From NCBI GenBank assembly GCA_037178625.1, contig JAWZXG010000031.1, positions 141,341 through 205,340 on the forward strand: a DNA stretch of 64,000 bases, read 5' to 3'. Positions 23,653-35,789 of this stretch are shown here, piece after piece (position 1 is the first letter of the stretch; every line of letters starts with the position of its first letter). Position numbers and translations under genes: made by a program. The notes under the pieces are model-generated. The model saw only the letters and a program-made list of their open reading frames with translations, was not told where the DNA came from and did not search any database. The DNA comes from Skeletonema tropicum (Eukaryota; Bacillariophyta; Thalassiosirophyceae; Thalassiosirales; Thalassiosiraceae).

Positions 23653-24523
23653 TCAATCTTGGCTCTCTTTGTCTGCACCTGCAGGGAGGAAATATCTTCT
23701 TATAGCGAGTTCGAGTTGTGTCATGTGCTCCTTTAGTAGCCGGTTGTGCTGTGCTTTGTAGCGTTCCAATCTATCGATAACTGATCTGATCCACATGCGT
23801 ATTTTGTTGGTCTTGTCATATCCAAAAGAATTTGGACGCTCCTGATTGATGCGACCAATCTCTCCTTTCATTGCATGTCTCCAGCTCTCCAGAAGCAGAG
23901 AGGAGATGGTGCGTTGGATTGCCCCAGCCCCCACAAGATCGACCGTTGTTAGATTGAAACAAAAATCAAACTGGGTGTATCCTTGTCGACGATGTAGAGG
24001 AAACATGTTGCCTTTCAGTGGGATGGAAATGCGTCGAAGAGTTGGACAGGTAGAAAACGAATAACCATCAATTCTTTCCAAGTTGCTACCAAATTCCACA
24101 TCCGTCAGCTGCTCACAGTAATGAAACGCTCCAGCTCCAATGGTCCTGACAGTTGGCATTTTAATGCTCCTTAGAGAATCGCACTCCTGAAATGCACCAC
24201 GTCCAATTGTTTCCAGCCTGTCCCCAAATTCCACGTCCGACAGGGGCAACACAATTAAGGAACGCACTATCTTCAATCACCTTCACGCCTAACAATTTCA
24301 TTCCTCCTGTTAGTGACTCACAATTGGCGAATGCTTGTCTTTCAATCATCTCTACGTCATCATGCATCTCCACAGACACAAGATGTTGACGGTCATAAAA
24401 TGCACGCCTCAGAATATTTTTAACGGATGGATGAATGATGACATGTGTGACTTGCAAGGGCACATGTTGCTCACCGCCGATGTAGACAAAAACATTATTG
24501 CCAGCGTCGATTTGGTCAGCCAT
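23653..24523 (-). pseudogene. BspA-type leucine-rich-repeat protein with one frameshift
   Basis: Two overlapping frames on the - strand make one protein. The first (24523-24161) starts MADQIDAGNNVFVYIGGEQ and carries LRR_5-type repeats such as VIIHPSVKNILRRAFYD and HDDVEMIERQAFANC. The second (to 23653) continues with LSDVEFGDRLETIGRGAFQE, further repeats, and a charged helical tail (IRMWIRSVIDRLERYKAQHN). The switch falls near 24241-24247 at the GGGG/CCCC run, consistent with one extra base: either a real mutation or a sequencing error. About 290 residues would result. Proteins of this layout form large families in diatoms and are thought to be protein-binding; location is unknown. No signal peptide is seen. 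Confidence 0.65.
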
Positions 24524-24841
24524 TCTTTCGCCGTAGAAAGGATAAAGGTAGCTAGCCTTAGCTGTGCTGCTTGCCCATTGCCCATCGTCTCATCGGTTTT
24601 GTGTTTGGGGGTGTTGGGAATTTTGATAAATAGAGGGCACGGGGGCAAATCCCATAGAGCAATTGACTCTAATAGGCGATTATTGGGCATTATCACCAGA
24701 TATTTGGTAATTAGATGCACTAAATATGCCCATTTGAAAGGATTTGAGGGGGTAACGCCCCCTTTTTACGGACAGACCATTTTCATATCCGCTTCGCTCT
24801 TCGCTCACAATGAAAAAAAAAATAGCCAATAGATCAGCACC

Positions 24842-25620
24842 ATGACCACCCCTACCACCTTTTGGCGTCTCGCTGGAGTTTCGTACGTTCAGGTGAGTTC
24901 ATCCATCAGTAATAATAATAATAATAATGCTGTGCTACAATTTTTTGGGTGACTCGTGCGGCGGCATGGAAATAGAAAGACATGAAAAATAAATGGGCGG
25001 CTGTGCATTTTTGAAAATTGGCTTGACGGGACGTTATATATTCCTCCCCCCTCTACATCATCCTAAGAGAGAAAGAGATGAATTATCTGACGTGAAATAT
25101 CAATCGGCGGGGCGGGTGTTCTATCGGCATTTCAAAATGACGACGGTTGGATTGTCAAGAGGGAAATATTGATTATTTTTACTTTTTCCGTGTGCGTTGC
25201 ATTTTTCTCTTGGTGGGGCGGGAAATGATACCATGATATTTAGAGAGGAGTTTGACGTGGGGAGTAACGTTTCAAAATGGGCTGCCCTCCTACGTCTTGT
25301 GAGAGGAGGGGAAAGGGCTATCATTGCCCCGTATATACATTTGGATGAGTCCAACTAATCGCAGTTTTCTATCGGGGGGCGCTTTTCTTTTTCACTTGTT
25401 TTTCGTTCTCACTTACATTTTCCTACTTTATTCATTCCTCCTCCACCACCAAACACAGTACGTAACCAAAGCCTCCTCCACCGTCCGAGCAGCACTCAAA
25501 GAACCAGCGAAGTCAAAGGCCATGGCTCAAGAAACTTTCTCGTACAACAAATCCATGTGGTCGAATGGAGAACAGGGTGCCAAACAGATGACGGATACTT
25601 TGGCGGCTGTTGGAAAATAG
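24842..25620 (+). CDS. Mitochondrial ATP synthase F1 subunit epsilon
   Basis: Exon 1 (24842-24892) encodes 17 residues, MTTPTTFWRLAGVSYVQ. After a 566-bp GT-AG intron in phase 0, exon 2 (25459-25620) encodes 53 residues beginning YVTKASSTVRAALKEP. The 70-residue product has the length and the FWR-AG-sY / vR..LKEP pattern of the eukaryotic epsilon subunit of mitochondrial F1Fo-ATP synthase, a small helix-hairpin protein bound to the central stalk. The FSYNKSMW segment matches the F.-.W motif of that family. The subunit acts in the mitochondrial matrix in ATP synthesis. As in other species the gene encodes no obvious cleavable presequence. It is divergently arranged with the LRR gene to its left, with about 320 bp between the starts. 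Confidence 0.85.
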
Positions 25621-26648
25621 ATTCATTTGATTGATCGAAAATGGTATACTGGACTATGTTATTGTACTAAGTTGGGTTGTGTAGAACTGGTTAGTTGTTT
25701 CTTGGATATTATGGATTGAGAGACAATTTTGGTTTGATTATTGGGTGGTATTGATGAGAGAAGAGAAAAAGAAGAGTGACTTAATTTGTAGTTGCCTTTT
25801 GTCATGTAACGCAATAATCATACATCATTGTGAGGTACAATTGGACTGTACAACATGCACACGTGCTCCTTCTGAATCATTACTCTAGAAAACTTCTTAC
25901 GTCTGCAATATCACCTGCCTAACATCCACAGTCCGTGTTCCTGAAACTGAAAACTCCTTCTCGCTCCAAAGCATTATACATACCACTCAGGAAAATCTAG
26001 CATTAGAGGTAATTTTGAATGCACCCAACTGAGGCATAATGACCCGAGGGCACAAGCAAACACATTCCAAAAGTATGGTAGTCAGAAAATCACAGGAGAG
26101 TGAGAGGGTTCGAGATCTCTATCTCCCCTACAAACGCATCTAGAGAGAGTCAATTAGCCAGATTATGCACAATAAAGGTAAGATATAACAAATTCAAGCC
26201 ATTAGCATTTACATTTCTTGCACACGAGGCAGTTTTTGATCGAGTATGGATACTTAGTACAATAACAAGTATGTGGTTCAAGTCCATTTTTCGAGTTGAA
26301 TCACGTTGTTTCGTGTGATGAGGGATTTCTGGGGGAAGAGTCTGCATAATTATTGTAGAATTTAGGCGTAGGAATTCAATAGGAAGATGATAGTTGGGGG
26401 AAATGAATCGAACGATCTGAAACTAACCCTAACGCGAAAAATGCCCAGCTACACCTGAGGATGCCGACGGCAAAGGTAAATAATAATGCCGACGGACGAT
26501 ATAATAGACTTTCAGAATGATTTTCAATAATTAATCAGTTATTTCTACGGCCACGGGACAAAATCAACAGAGCAAGAATAGGCGTGATATAGCAGAAGCA
26601 GCGCTCTCTTGTTGTTGTTGACTAAACTTCACAAATCTCTCTTCAGTT
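25621..26648. other. Gene-free stretch between convergent genes
   Basis: The 3' flanks of the ATP synthase epsilon gene (+) and the multicopper oxidase gene (-) meet here. Short frames such as 26100-26318 lack coding character. No repeat or RNA gene is recognised. Confidence 0.6.
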
Positions 26649-28373
26649 TTACTCTTTCATGGATGTCCCTCTGAGCACGCGACGAATAGCCTCGCAACTT
26701 CCCTTTCTCCAGTTACAATTGGTGCATGCACCGCAACCGGAAGACTTCAGTCCACCGCAAGATGGGCATTCATTGGATGCGGATGCCTCAGTAGGAGCAG
26801 GGGAGGGTGAAGGAGTTGGAGCTGGTGTAGGAGCCCCACATTGAGAAGCTGGAGAATCGACATTATTCTGGTACGCACTGGGAGTACCAGTTACATCCAT
26901 CCAGGTCATGGCTCCATTATCTTCGTGGCCTAGAACGTGACAATGCTATTAATGAATTGAGAAGAAATGCATCAGTAAAGCTTTGTTTGGTGCATGATGA
27001 GTTATACCAATATACAACACAAAAATGTACGTACCAGGACCATTCTTTGACCAATATCGATGGCGTAGAATCGGACACGACAGCTCCCACTAGCAGAGAG
27101 AGTATCATAGAATTCTCCTTCTTCATGAAGGCCGCAACCACCAGGCTCGACGATCAACATGTGATATAAATGCTGGTGGTAGGGATGAGCACCAGAGCCG
27201 CTGATGGTCCACTCATAGATTCCACCGTATGGGACGAATCCAAGAGGCACGTCTTCGTTCCAGGATTGGCCATTAATCTTGGCACCTGACATGCTAATAG
27301 AAAATGTGCCATCAGCATTGCTGTCAGTCAATCCAGTGAGGGAAGCCGGTTTCGATGGAGCAGTACCAAGGTCTGTGCCATCCCAACCAGTGCCAGAACC
27401 GAATGAACCTGCCTGGATTGTTGCCGCGGCCGACCTTCCCCATTGAACCGTGGTAGAGCCGGAAGAATCACAGCGGATTGCATAGTCTGCACGGGATGCA
27501 CCGGTCATATCGAAGCTGGAACCAATGTAATTGGTTAGGGCGGCATTGTGCCAAATACCGTCACTGGCAACTTTATACACTGTGCAACTACCGCCATTAA
27601 ATGAGAGAGCAGCGGTAGCGGCATTAGGCTTCACGGTAGAGACTCGAAGCCTGTACCAATTTCCAACTTCCACCTGAAAGAGCTCGTTACTATTGCCATT
27701 TCCGAGAACATTTCCAGTGTCTGACACAAGAAGCAACAACTCATTTTGGGGGTGAGCCCAAGCGTTCAGCTGTGAAGTGTTGTCCTCAATAATGATCATC
27801 CCAAAGGCGCCTCCAGCGGTCTGATCGTTGGTGAGAGTGTGGTAGTGAGGGTGATACCAATTGGTGCCACCAGGATGATCAGATGGGATGTCCCATGTGT
27901 AATCAAGGCAATTGCCTCCTGCAACAAATCTGGTAATGTCATCACCATCTCCGCTGCCAGTGATATGGAGGCCATGCGTGTGAATGTTTGTCTTGAGGTT
28001 CGAATCGGTTGAGTCGTTGCGAAGGGTAAGCTTGTATGTGTTGCCTGGTGTCATTCGAATAAGCGGGCCTGGTTTGCTTCCGCAAGGAGTAGTATCTCCC
28101 GGATTGCGGTAACCTGTGACAATTATCCCATCAATGGACGTTAGATTCCAAAGCAAGCAGTTACAGCGGCATTTCTTTTGTCCAGAGGAAACAGCAAACA
28201 ACTGAAACTGAAATTATGGACTTACCGAAGTTTGAGCCGTCCTGACAAAACTCAAGAAAGGCACACTTGTCTCGACCGCAATCACTCCATGCGAGCGTAC
28301 TTGGATAGGCAGCGTCGACTTTGACAACAGTCGAGGTGGACAAAAGGAACAATGCAGCAGAACGAAGATTCAT
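26649..28373 (-). CDS. Secreted multicopper oxidase (laccase-like)
   Basis: Three exons on the - strand: 28226-28373, 27035-28113 and 26649-26945. Introns of 112 and 89 bp have GT-AG ends and join cleanly to give 507 residues. Residues 1-22 are a signal peptide (MNLRSAALFLLSTSTVVKVD). All four copper-ligand motifs are present: HTHGLH at 94-99, WYHPHYH ending at 141, HPYHQH at 359-364 and HCHVLGHEDNGAM from 410. Methionine follows at the usual axial position region. Multicopper oxidases take electrons from phenols, metals or other donors and reduce O2 to water; the substrate here cannot be told. After the enzyme comes a proline/alanine linker (PTPAPTPSPSPAPT) and a cysteine-rich tail (CGGLKSSGCGACTNC) that is unusual for laccases and may fold as a small disulfide domain. 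No membrane anchor is seen, so it is probably extracellular or in the wall. Confidence 0.88.
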
Positions 28374-29054
28374 TATTCCGTGATCGTGATAAGAATGGAT
28401 AAAAAGTAATGTGTTGGTGTTGGGTTGATAAGGATCGAGGTATCGTGGAAGAAGTTGTTTGGTATTTGGATTTGAGCGAAGCGAAGCGATATCAAAGTAG
28501 GCTACTAGTCGGCGATCACAACTTCAACACATCCATCAACCACCTTCTCCACTATCCATTAGGAGTATTAAAAATTACTCAAGCACTTGTGCAATCTCCC
28601 TGCTTGCATGTTTCTGATCCGAGAAATAGTACAAACTGGGAGAAGAAAACACACACACATTTGAGCGGTATCCAGAAAAAAGTGGGGTCATTTATTATCT
28701 CAGTTGGTTGTATGTACATACTTAGCATCGGAATCAGTTAAGTTGCGCTTGTTGTGACATCCCATTTCTTACATCCTTCTCCACCTGTGTCATACTGGTA
28801 ACTAGCAACGCGGGCGATATTAGCAACGCGGGCGATAAAAATAAGCCTCATCCCTCATCTCGCTCTTGATGTAACAATGTAGTGAGCGAGATATATGGTA
28901 AATACATACTTCGAAAGAGGCCTTTGCATTGCAGCTGAGTTTGGCCTCACTTGAGAAAGAGTTAACTCCATCTTGTGATGCGATGCCATAGCGCATGCAT
29001 GCCTCCAATCGATGCTATTGCTCTATTGATAGATTATCTCTCTCTCTCTCTCTC

Positions 29055-29096
<42 letters not shown>

Positions 29097-29624
29097 AGAG
29101 ATACTCTGCTTATCTACGTACGTGTTATCTAATACCCCCCACAATTCGATACCACGTAGTCGATATCGACTTTACCAAATAGCATTTCTATCCTTTCAAT
29201 AAGGGACAAAGGAAGTCCACTTTACAATGAGTGACTTGACCAAGTTGTCTCCAACATCGTTGGGTCGTTGGGGTAGTCAAGGGTTGTTTTTGTAATTGTA
29301 ACCGAATCATTCGAGTTAAGAGTATCCAAGTTGTGTAGCATGTTATCAAGGGCTACGTATACATCTTCGGCGTCCTCGACAGGTAAGTACCGAATTGATT
29401 TTGTTTGCTTTGTGTCACTGATAAATGTTGGAGAATCTGCACGTAGTGTTGTTGCTCCGTTGATAATATTTGTCGTGGCATGTACCTTGTGGAGGTGTGG
29501 CAATGACAATTTCGTTTAATAACGCATGGGTTGCGCCACCATCAAATCCAATTCCAACTCTCATGTAACTACACACACAACATCCACCATACTGCCGGCC
29601 CTAACCAAATCCTATCATTTATCG
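28374..29624. other. Gene-free stretch upstream of the oxidase
   Basis: No gene. It contains the promoter side of the oxidase, a short direct repeat (TAGCAACGCGGGCGAT twice near 28805-28835) and a (TC)n/(GA)n microsatellite at about 29036-29093. The - strand frame 29222-29509 has no recognisable features. Confidence 0.55.
29036..29093. repeat. Mirror (TC)n-(GA)n microsatellite
   Basis: A run of TC repeats is followed directly, across a TCTAGA centre, by a run of GA repeats, making a self-complementary tract that can fold into a hairpin. The CTCTAGAG core recurs at several places in the window (near 2700, 35815, 54470 and 58865). Confidence 0.9.
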
Positions 29625-32600
29625 TTATCGTCTATTCTTCTTCTTCTTACCAACAACCGCCTGGAATCCATCCTCGTCCACACTTGGTGTTACAGATCCA
29701 GACAGCTCCTTCTCCATACCTGCCCAACGCAACGAACCCTTACTTCGTTGATAAAATAGTAGATAAGCCCCTCCGGTAATTGCAGCATCTCCAGAAGTAA
29801 AGCCGACATTAGAATCGTTGTATCTGTACCAATTTCCGTCTTCGGAGTTGCGCGCTGTGGCTGTGTAGTGGCCACTGTTGGCGGTGGTTCCGGAGTGTTC
29901 GCTTACTCCGAATAGCTTGTAAATTGGTGGTGCATTTGGGTCAATAGGACCACGAACATACTCGGTCATGTCCAATCGATCAATCGGGAAATTCACAGTG
30001 TCTTCAATCTTCCTCTTCAAGATTCTTCCATCAACATCCGGACACTTTTCAAATGTAAACCTCTTCAAATGAAGGACGAGTATGTCCGGTGTGTTCCAAA
30101 GAGTGATGAGCTTTAGCGCACATACATGCTTTTTGCAATTGGAACAGTACCATGCATTATGCTCGTCCAGCTGTTCTCCTGCGGCGAATTGATCGAGGCA
30201 ATCTTTGAGTGGTATAGTGGAGCCACTTTTCGGGGGGACAAGTGGGATTGAAATAGATGAGTACACATCGAACTTGACACTCTCTCTACCACATCCGGGA
30301 CACCTTAGGTGACTTCGATGCATCCCCTGGGTGTAATCCACAAATATACTATCGTGCCGCTTCAAGTGGTTCCGCCATGATTCTTCTGCAGCCAATCTGT
30401 CCTCCATCCCATATGCTTCAAACTGTTCTACGTAAGGCTTATTCTTGACACGGTTCAAATCTTCATGTAAGCCATCAATGAGGAACTGACAGAATTCTTG
30501 GCTATCATGCTGGAAATTGTTATTGAATTGAGGAGCGAAGCTTCCGACTGTTTGTTTAAGTAGACGAGGGGCAAGAATGGAATATTCGTTTCCCCATACA
30601 TCATTCAAGAAGGACGCGTAGGCAGTAGATATCCTTCCACCGCTCCCGAGCGGGTTGTTTTTGTTGATTTCCTTCAAATATTCGCCTTTGAGAAAGAAGT
30701 TTGTGATTGGTTTCATCTGGTTCAGACATTGCAGGATTGAGTTCATGTAACTGGAAGGGAAATAAAGATGTACGGTAGAGGATTGTGTTAGTAGGTGAAA
30801 AATGTGTAATAAAAATATAAATTCAACAGGGGTCAAGAAAAGCATCTGTGGATGGTTGGCTTACCAAGAGTTGCCCAAATTGTGCAATCCAACAGTTCCA
30901 CTAGCAATTGGATTTCCACGGAGAGATTCTCGAACAAACCCCGACCCATGTATGTTATTAAACGGCTTCATAACCTCTACAAGATCTCGCTTTGATTCCA
31001 TCACATAACTGGCTGTGGCGGGGGCATCACTTTGCTTCTTGTCGCGAGTTTGGTGCGTGTTAACTTGACAGATTTCTTCACCGTAGAGGTTCACCCATCG
31101 GATGAAAGGTGGTTGTGCTGCGGGTAGTCCATCATCATTCTTACTTCTCACTGTGGGTAGTGGTGAGGTGCATCTGAGTCGTTCCTGAGGTACTTCCACT
31201 AAGATTTGTTTCTTGCGGTTTAATAGTAGGAGAGATGACATCTTCCCATCACCATTGTCTTCTAATGCCTCTAGTTCTGCGCCTCCCACGAGCTCTCTGG
31301 GGGGATCCGCCTCCCTACCTACCGCAAGGACTGTAGCACGATGCCATTTGGGTCGCTGCACCAACGAGGACGATTCACGAACCTCCACCTCATCTCCAAC
31401 TTTGATCTGTTCCCTCCACCTCGATGTCTTCGACCAGAGTGGCATGGGGGGTGACTTACTCTTGAGTTTTCCATCCCCAGCAGCACCCTTCTTATGACGG
31501 GGAAGAATTGTATCCCACTTCGACCCCCACCCGAAATAGTGAACCTTGACCGTATCAGGAGTAACTTCTCGAATTATGGCTTCGTACCATTGGCGTGTCG
31601 AGTCTTGCGCATCGACAAAGTCTCCAACTTGCAATCGATTCTCGAGTTGGAGGGATTCACGGACCCACCGTGCGGTGGGACTGCTTCGAATTTCAATCAG
31701 TAGCTCTACAACAACAGGTTGTATTTTTGGTTGACTTTGTGGTAGTTGAGTCAAGTCAATTTTGAGCCATTCACCCACAGTCAGCGGTCTATTATCATTG
31801 CTCTTCTTTCCGGACCGAGGTGGTGTTTTAGGAGACTTGGGCTTCTTCGGAGGAGAAACTACCAATGAATCCATATGGATCAAATCAAATCCATCCCCAT
31901 TCTTCGTTGCACCTCTTATTCCCTCAGCAGCCTGAACATCATTCACGTACGGTCGACTCTTCTTCCAAAGACGAATACAGGCACTAGATCGACCGGGGGA
32001 GGCAGCACGTTCCAACTCGTGAAGGACATTCTTGGCAAGTGATGCACGGGATGCAAGTGCCATTCCCTGTTGACAATGCCGCAATGAATTAGTGTTGACT
32101 ACTGCGGCGGGGGGTAGTGGTGATGATACTCCGTCAATAATTGAATAGTGGAATTCAACTGGATACACTTCGACAGAGTTCATCGTTTGTTGTTGTTGTT
32201 GTTGGTTGTTCCCAATTTGACTTTCTCTCATGCTTTGAGTGGCCTCCTTCAATAATGACGCATACGATGGACTGGCCGTAGTAGTACCAGATTTCGATGT
32301 TGCAGCACTCTGACCAACAACAACCCCCGATGATGATGTCGCCAAGAGTCGACGACGAAATTCAATAGGTCGAGCAGCAGCAGCAGCAGCCTGGGCAGAT
32401 GATTTCGACTGTGAATTATTGACAACAGCAGTATTAGTCATCATCGTCATTGTTCCTCCTTCCGTTGACAAAGACGGATAATTTATATCCATATTCTTCT
32501 TGAGAGAAGAACGAGGACTACTTCTTGGTGATGATGATGATGGTAGTGGTGATGGATCATTCCTCCATTCATCATGGTACAATAACGACATGCCATCCTC

Positions 32601-34475
32601 ATCATCATCGCCACCCCCATTCTTAATGGCAACCGATGATGATTGATACGAAATAGTACGATTATCTTCACAAATCACACCAACAGTTTGACGTAATAGT
32701 TCGTAGAAGGAGGAGGGTACCGGATTAACAGCGAGATGGGGAGCATCCTCGTCAGTTTCAGAGCTTTCGAGATAGTTGATGAGTGCCTCGTCATCCATTT
32801 CTTGTTGGACTGTCAGTATATTCTCATGTCTATTCCAATCCCTGCTGCTGTTGCTGTTGTTGTTACTGTTGTTGCTATCGGTAGTAGTAGTAGCATTATT
32901 AATCAACAACCCTCTCATCACCAAAGACACATTCCGACGTAACTGCAATGACTTATTCTTTCGTATCATCATCCGTGCATCTATCGCTCCAGGAGGACAA
33001 CACGAAGGATGCAACATTTCAAACATGTCACGGAACAATTGACTAGCTTGCATCATCCCCTCGGTAGTAGTTTGATGATTATGATGATGATTATGATGAT
33101 GAATATTCGTCCCCACATCTTCCTTTTTTTCATCATGTAAAATCCCCCCATCGTCATCATCATCATTATTATTTGTATCATTGGTTGACGATGGTGCTAC
33201 TTGTTGTTGTTGTTGTTGTTGCAACCATCCCCTCTCATTGACGCATGTCATCCAATCCATCCAACATGTTTGTACACTATCTAACCATTTCATCCACTCC
33301 TTGTCATTACGAGTAGTGCCATTATCGTTATCATCATCATCAACATTCGTGTACAACTGATATTGATCCGAAATAATGGACAATGCCGCCAAAGTTTGTA
33401 CCGCATGCTGTGGTAATTGAAACAATACCTCTCTTGTTCCAGCATCATTGCTGCTGCTACTGCTGCCATTGGTAGTATTCGACGCTTCAAACGGCAATAA
33501 AAATGACGATGATGATGACAATACCCACTCATCGACACAGGATAGAATAACATCATTTCGAGTCCAATCACACCATTTTCTCATGTACATTCGTGGTAGC
33601 AAATAGACATGCTCATTGAAGTTTGGTTGACGTGGTTGTACCATCGTGCGAGTAGTACCACCGCTACTGCGATTGATGGTGGAATAATCCGACAAGGAAG
33701 TTCGGTGGATGGCAAGTGGTAGAGGAGTATCGGAGAGCAATGCCTGGATGGCATTGATGTGAAATTGGTAGTGTGGGGATGGTAAAGCATTGTCTTTATC
33801 TAGCAGTGCCAATTCCTCCATTTCATTATTATTACCCACTAACAACTGTTGTTGCTGTTGCTGTTGCTGTTGCTGTGACTGATGATTACTCTTCTTTGAT
33901 GGATGACCACCGTTATTGCTCGTAACGCCTCTGCCTCTCCCCTCAACACCACCACCAACATTATCTGGCGGCAAAGGAGTTGACTTGGATCGAGCAAATG
34001 GAAACACACCTCCTGCAGTAGTATTGCCGCCGCCACCACCATTATTATTATTAGGAATTATGGATCGTTTCGATGCAGATGATTTAGCATTATTGCCCCT
34101 ACTACCACTATTGTTAGTAGTATTGTAATTATTTTGGGGCATCATCTCAACTACTTTTGTTGCAGTAGTAGTCGAATTAGTTAGAGCAGCGCCTTCGGAA
34201 TACGAGCGGGCATAATAGTGAGGAGCGCCGATTGTTGCAGAAGATACTCGAGTGGGCGGCGAAACGACTTTGGTGGTAGCAGTAGTAGTAGTAGTATTCG
34301 AGGAGGTGGCAGCTAACGTCGTCGTGGAAGAGTCAATGAGGGCGTGTTGGAGAGATGTTCGGAGGGAAATGAATTGATTGGCGGTTTGATCGTCCCATTT
34401 TACTGACATCATCACTTTGACGGAGTTCATTATTTTGACAGGGTGGCTTCTTGGTGAGCTATTAGAGGAGGTCAT
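29625..34475 (-). CDS. Ubiquitin-specific protease (USP/UBP) with Tudor-like region
   Basis: Two exons, 30865-34475 and 29625-30750, with a 114-bp GT-AG intron, give 1578 residues. The intron splits the catalytic cysteine codon (TG in exon 1, T in exon 2), restoring GLHNLGNSCYMNSILQCLNQ with Cys1204. The catalytic domain continues to the end: the QHDSQEF box, two CxxC pairs (CPGC, CSNC) for zinc, LHLKRF, and the histidine box SGHYTATARN (His1498) followed by YRYNDSNV (Asp1516). All three active-site positions are present, so it should cleave ubiquitin from substrates. The first ~900 residues are low complexity (N, Q, S, T runs), typical of diatom proteins. Residues about 945-1050 contain two Tudor/chromo-barrel-like segments (VGDFVDAQDSTRQWYEAII, then VGDEVEVRE...KWHRATVLAVG), which usually bind modified tails or nucleic acid. 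The basic GKKKKNRR end may aid nuclear entry. The start at 34475 is the first ATG but rests on weak N-terminal evidence. Confidence 0.85.
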
Positions 34476-35170
34476 TGCGGTTAAATAGTTTGGATGGGGG
34501 CTTTGAGAGGATAATTAGTACACGTCTTATGTCAATAAGTAGGTCGCCGACAACATGGTTTTTAAAATTTTTGGGAGCATTTTTTTTGTGGTTGGGAAGC
34601 GGGTGTTATTTTTTGCTCATTTTTATTATTTACATACAATCACCCGTCTTGGGATGTAGATTATTCACGCCACGCCAATGCCGCCGCGTGTGTAGCAAAT
34701 AAATCTAATCATGGGAACCATCCACAAAATAATAAGTACGTCAACGTCACTGGTTCACAAAAGATTTCCAATACCAGTGATAGATAGATAGATAGATCTG
34801 GTATCGTGCCTAGGTACTCTTTTTAATTCTGTTGGTGGTAGCTAGGTAGGTAGCTGGTACTTCAAGCCAAGTTTGCGTGCATGGACGAGCACGATTCACG
34901 CATCAAGTACGTTGGCGCGCGGCGGCGGGGCAAGCTTCTCCCGGCTTTCGTGTGCTTCTATTCTTTGCTGCACGAATTATCGTACTCTTTCTGCACAAAT
35001 AATAAGAGCGGTATTAACTTGTTTTCTGTCATATTCTGCTATGCAGCTTCTATCTTGAAAATTGACCAAATTTTAACTGTGTATTTTAAATCAAAAAGCT
35101 CATTTTTTGTGGGACAGAGGGAGTATTTCTCTATGAATTCTTTCTCATTACTTTTAGATGACTTAAACTC
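34476..35170. other. Gene-free stretch upstream of the USP gene
   Basis: No gene is supported. AT-rich sequence with a short GATA run (about 34782-34797) and a CCTAGGTA/GGTAGGTAG cluster near 34808-34855. Small + strand frames at 34873-35174 show no recognisable protein. Confidence 0.5.
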
Positions 35171-35405
35171 TTAATGCATCGTTTCCATCTCTGCATTTGA
35201 TTGGTAACCCAACATGTCGAGAATTGGACGTTCTTTGTTGGCCTTCAATCGTTGCTCGAAGCGAATGAGATTCTGAGGGGCATTGAAGCTGCGTTCCAGG
35301 TCGAAGGGTTTCATTAGATATAGTCCAGCTAGTGTTCTCACCCTCGACAAGACAACGTAGACCCAGTTCACGCATCTGGCGATCTGTAGTGTTAGCCTAT
35401 CCAGC
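35171..35405 (-). pseudogene. C-terminal scrap of a PIF1/Helitron-type helicase
   Basis: On the - strand a frame reads LTLQIARCVNWVYVVLSRV, then RTLAGLYLMKPFDLE and KANKERPILD. The YVVLSRVRTLAGLYL segment matches the last conserved motif (near motif VI) of PIF1-family helicases and of Helitron transposon helicases. Nothing upstream of about 35405 continues the domain, so only the end survives. It is probably transposon-derived. Whether a Helitron end lies nearby could not be decided. Confidence 0.5.
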
Positions 35406-35454
35406 AGGTTGCTTCTCAGCGAATATTGGTGCTATGATAAAGGTGAGCACAGTT

Positions 35455-35690
35455 CTGAAATCCTCTCAGTGAGCTGAGTTGCGATGAATTTGTGATATGG
35501 AGCCAAAGACCCAAGGAAACTGGATAAGGGGACCTTTTGGGGGGTTAACCCTTAAAGCAAGCTAGAAGTGGGGCTAACAAATTATTTTTATAAAAAATTA
35601 GATACAACACAGATTCGAACTCAGCTCACCGAGAGCAGCATTTTAAGCACCTTTACAGGTTAAGTAGTCTACCCCCGTGGCGGCTGAGAA
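35455..35690. repeat. Inverted GTGAGCTGAGTT repeats with a tRNA-like segment
   Basis: The + strand segment near 35465-35485 (CAGTGAGCTGAGTTGCGA) is repeated in reverse near 35605-35635. On the - strand this second arm reads CTTAAAATGCTGCTC, then TCGGTGAGCTGAGTTCGAA. That contains a B-box-like GTTCGAATC, a CTTAAAA anticodon-like loop (TAA, leucine) and a 3-bp variable arm. Stems are too mismatched for a working tRNA. It may be a tRNA-derived repeat. Confidence 0.3.
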
Positions 35691-35789
35691 GTGGATAGGG
35701 TAACACTACAGATCGCCATCTATTTCCAGTCATTTATTGAAGAACGATCTGAATAAGCCATTGTCAAGCGCTTGGATACAATGTTGATG

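Noticed and set aside
33839..34128. Long open frames opposite the USP N-terminal region
   Set aside because: Shadows of CAA/CAG/AAC repeats on the coding strand.
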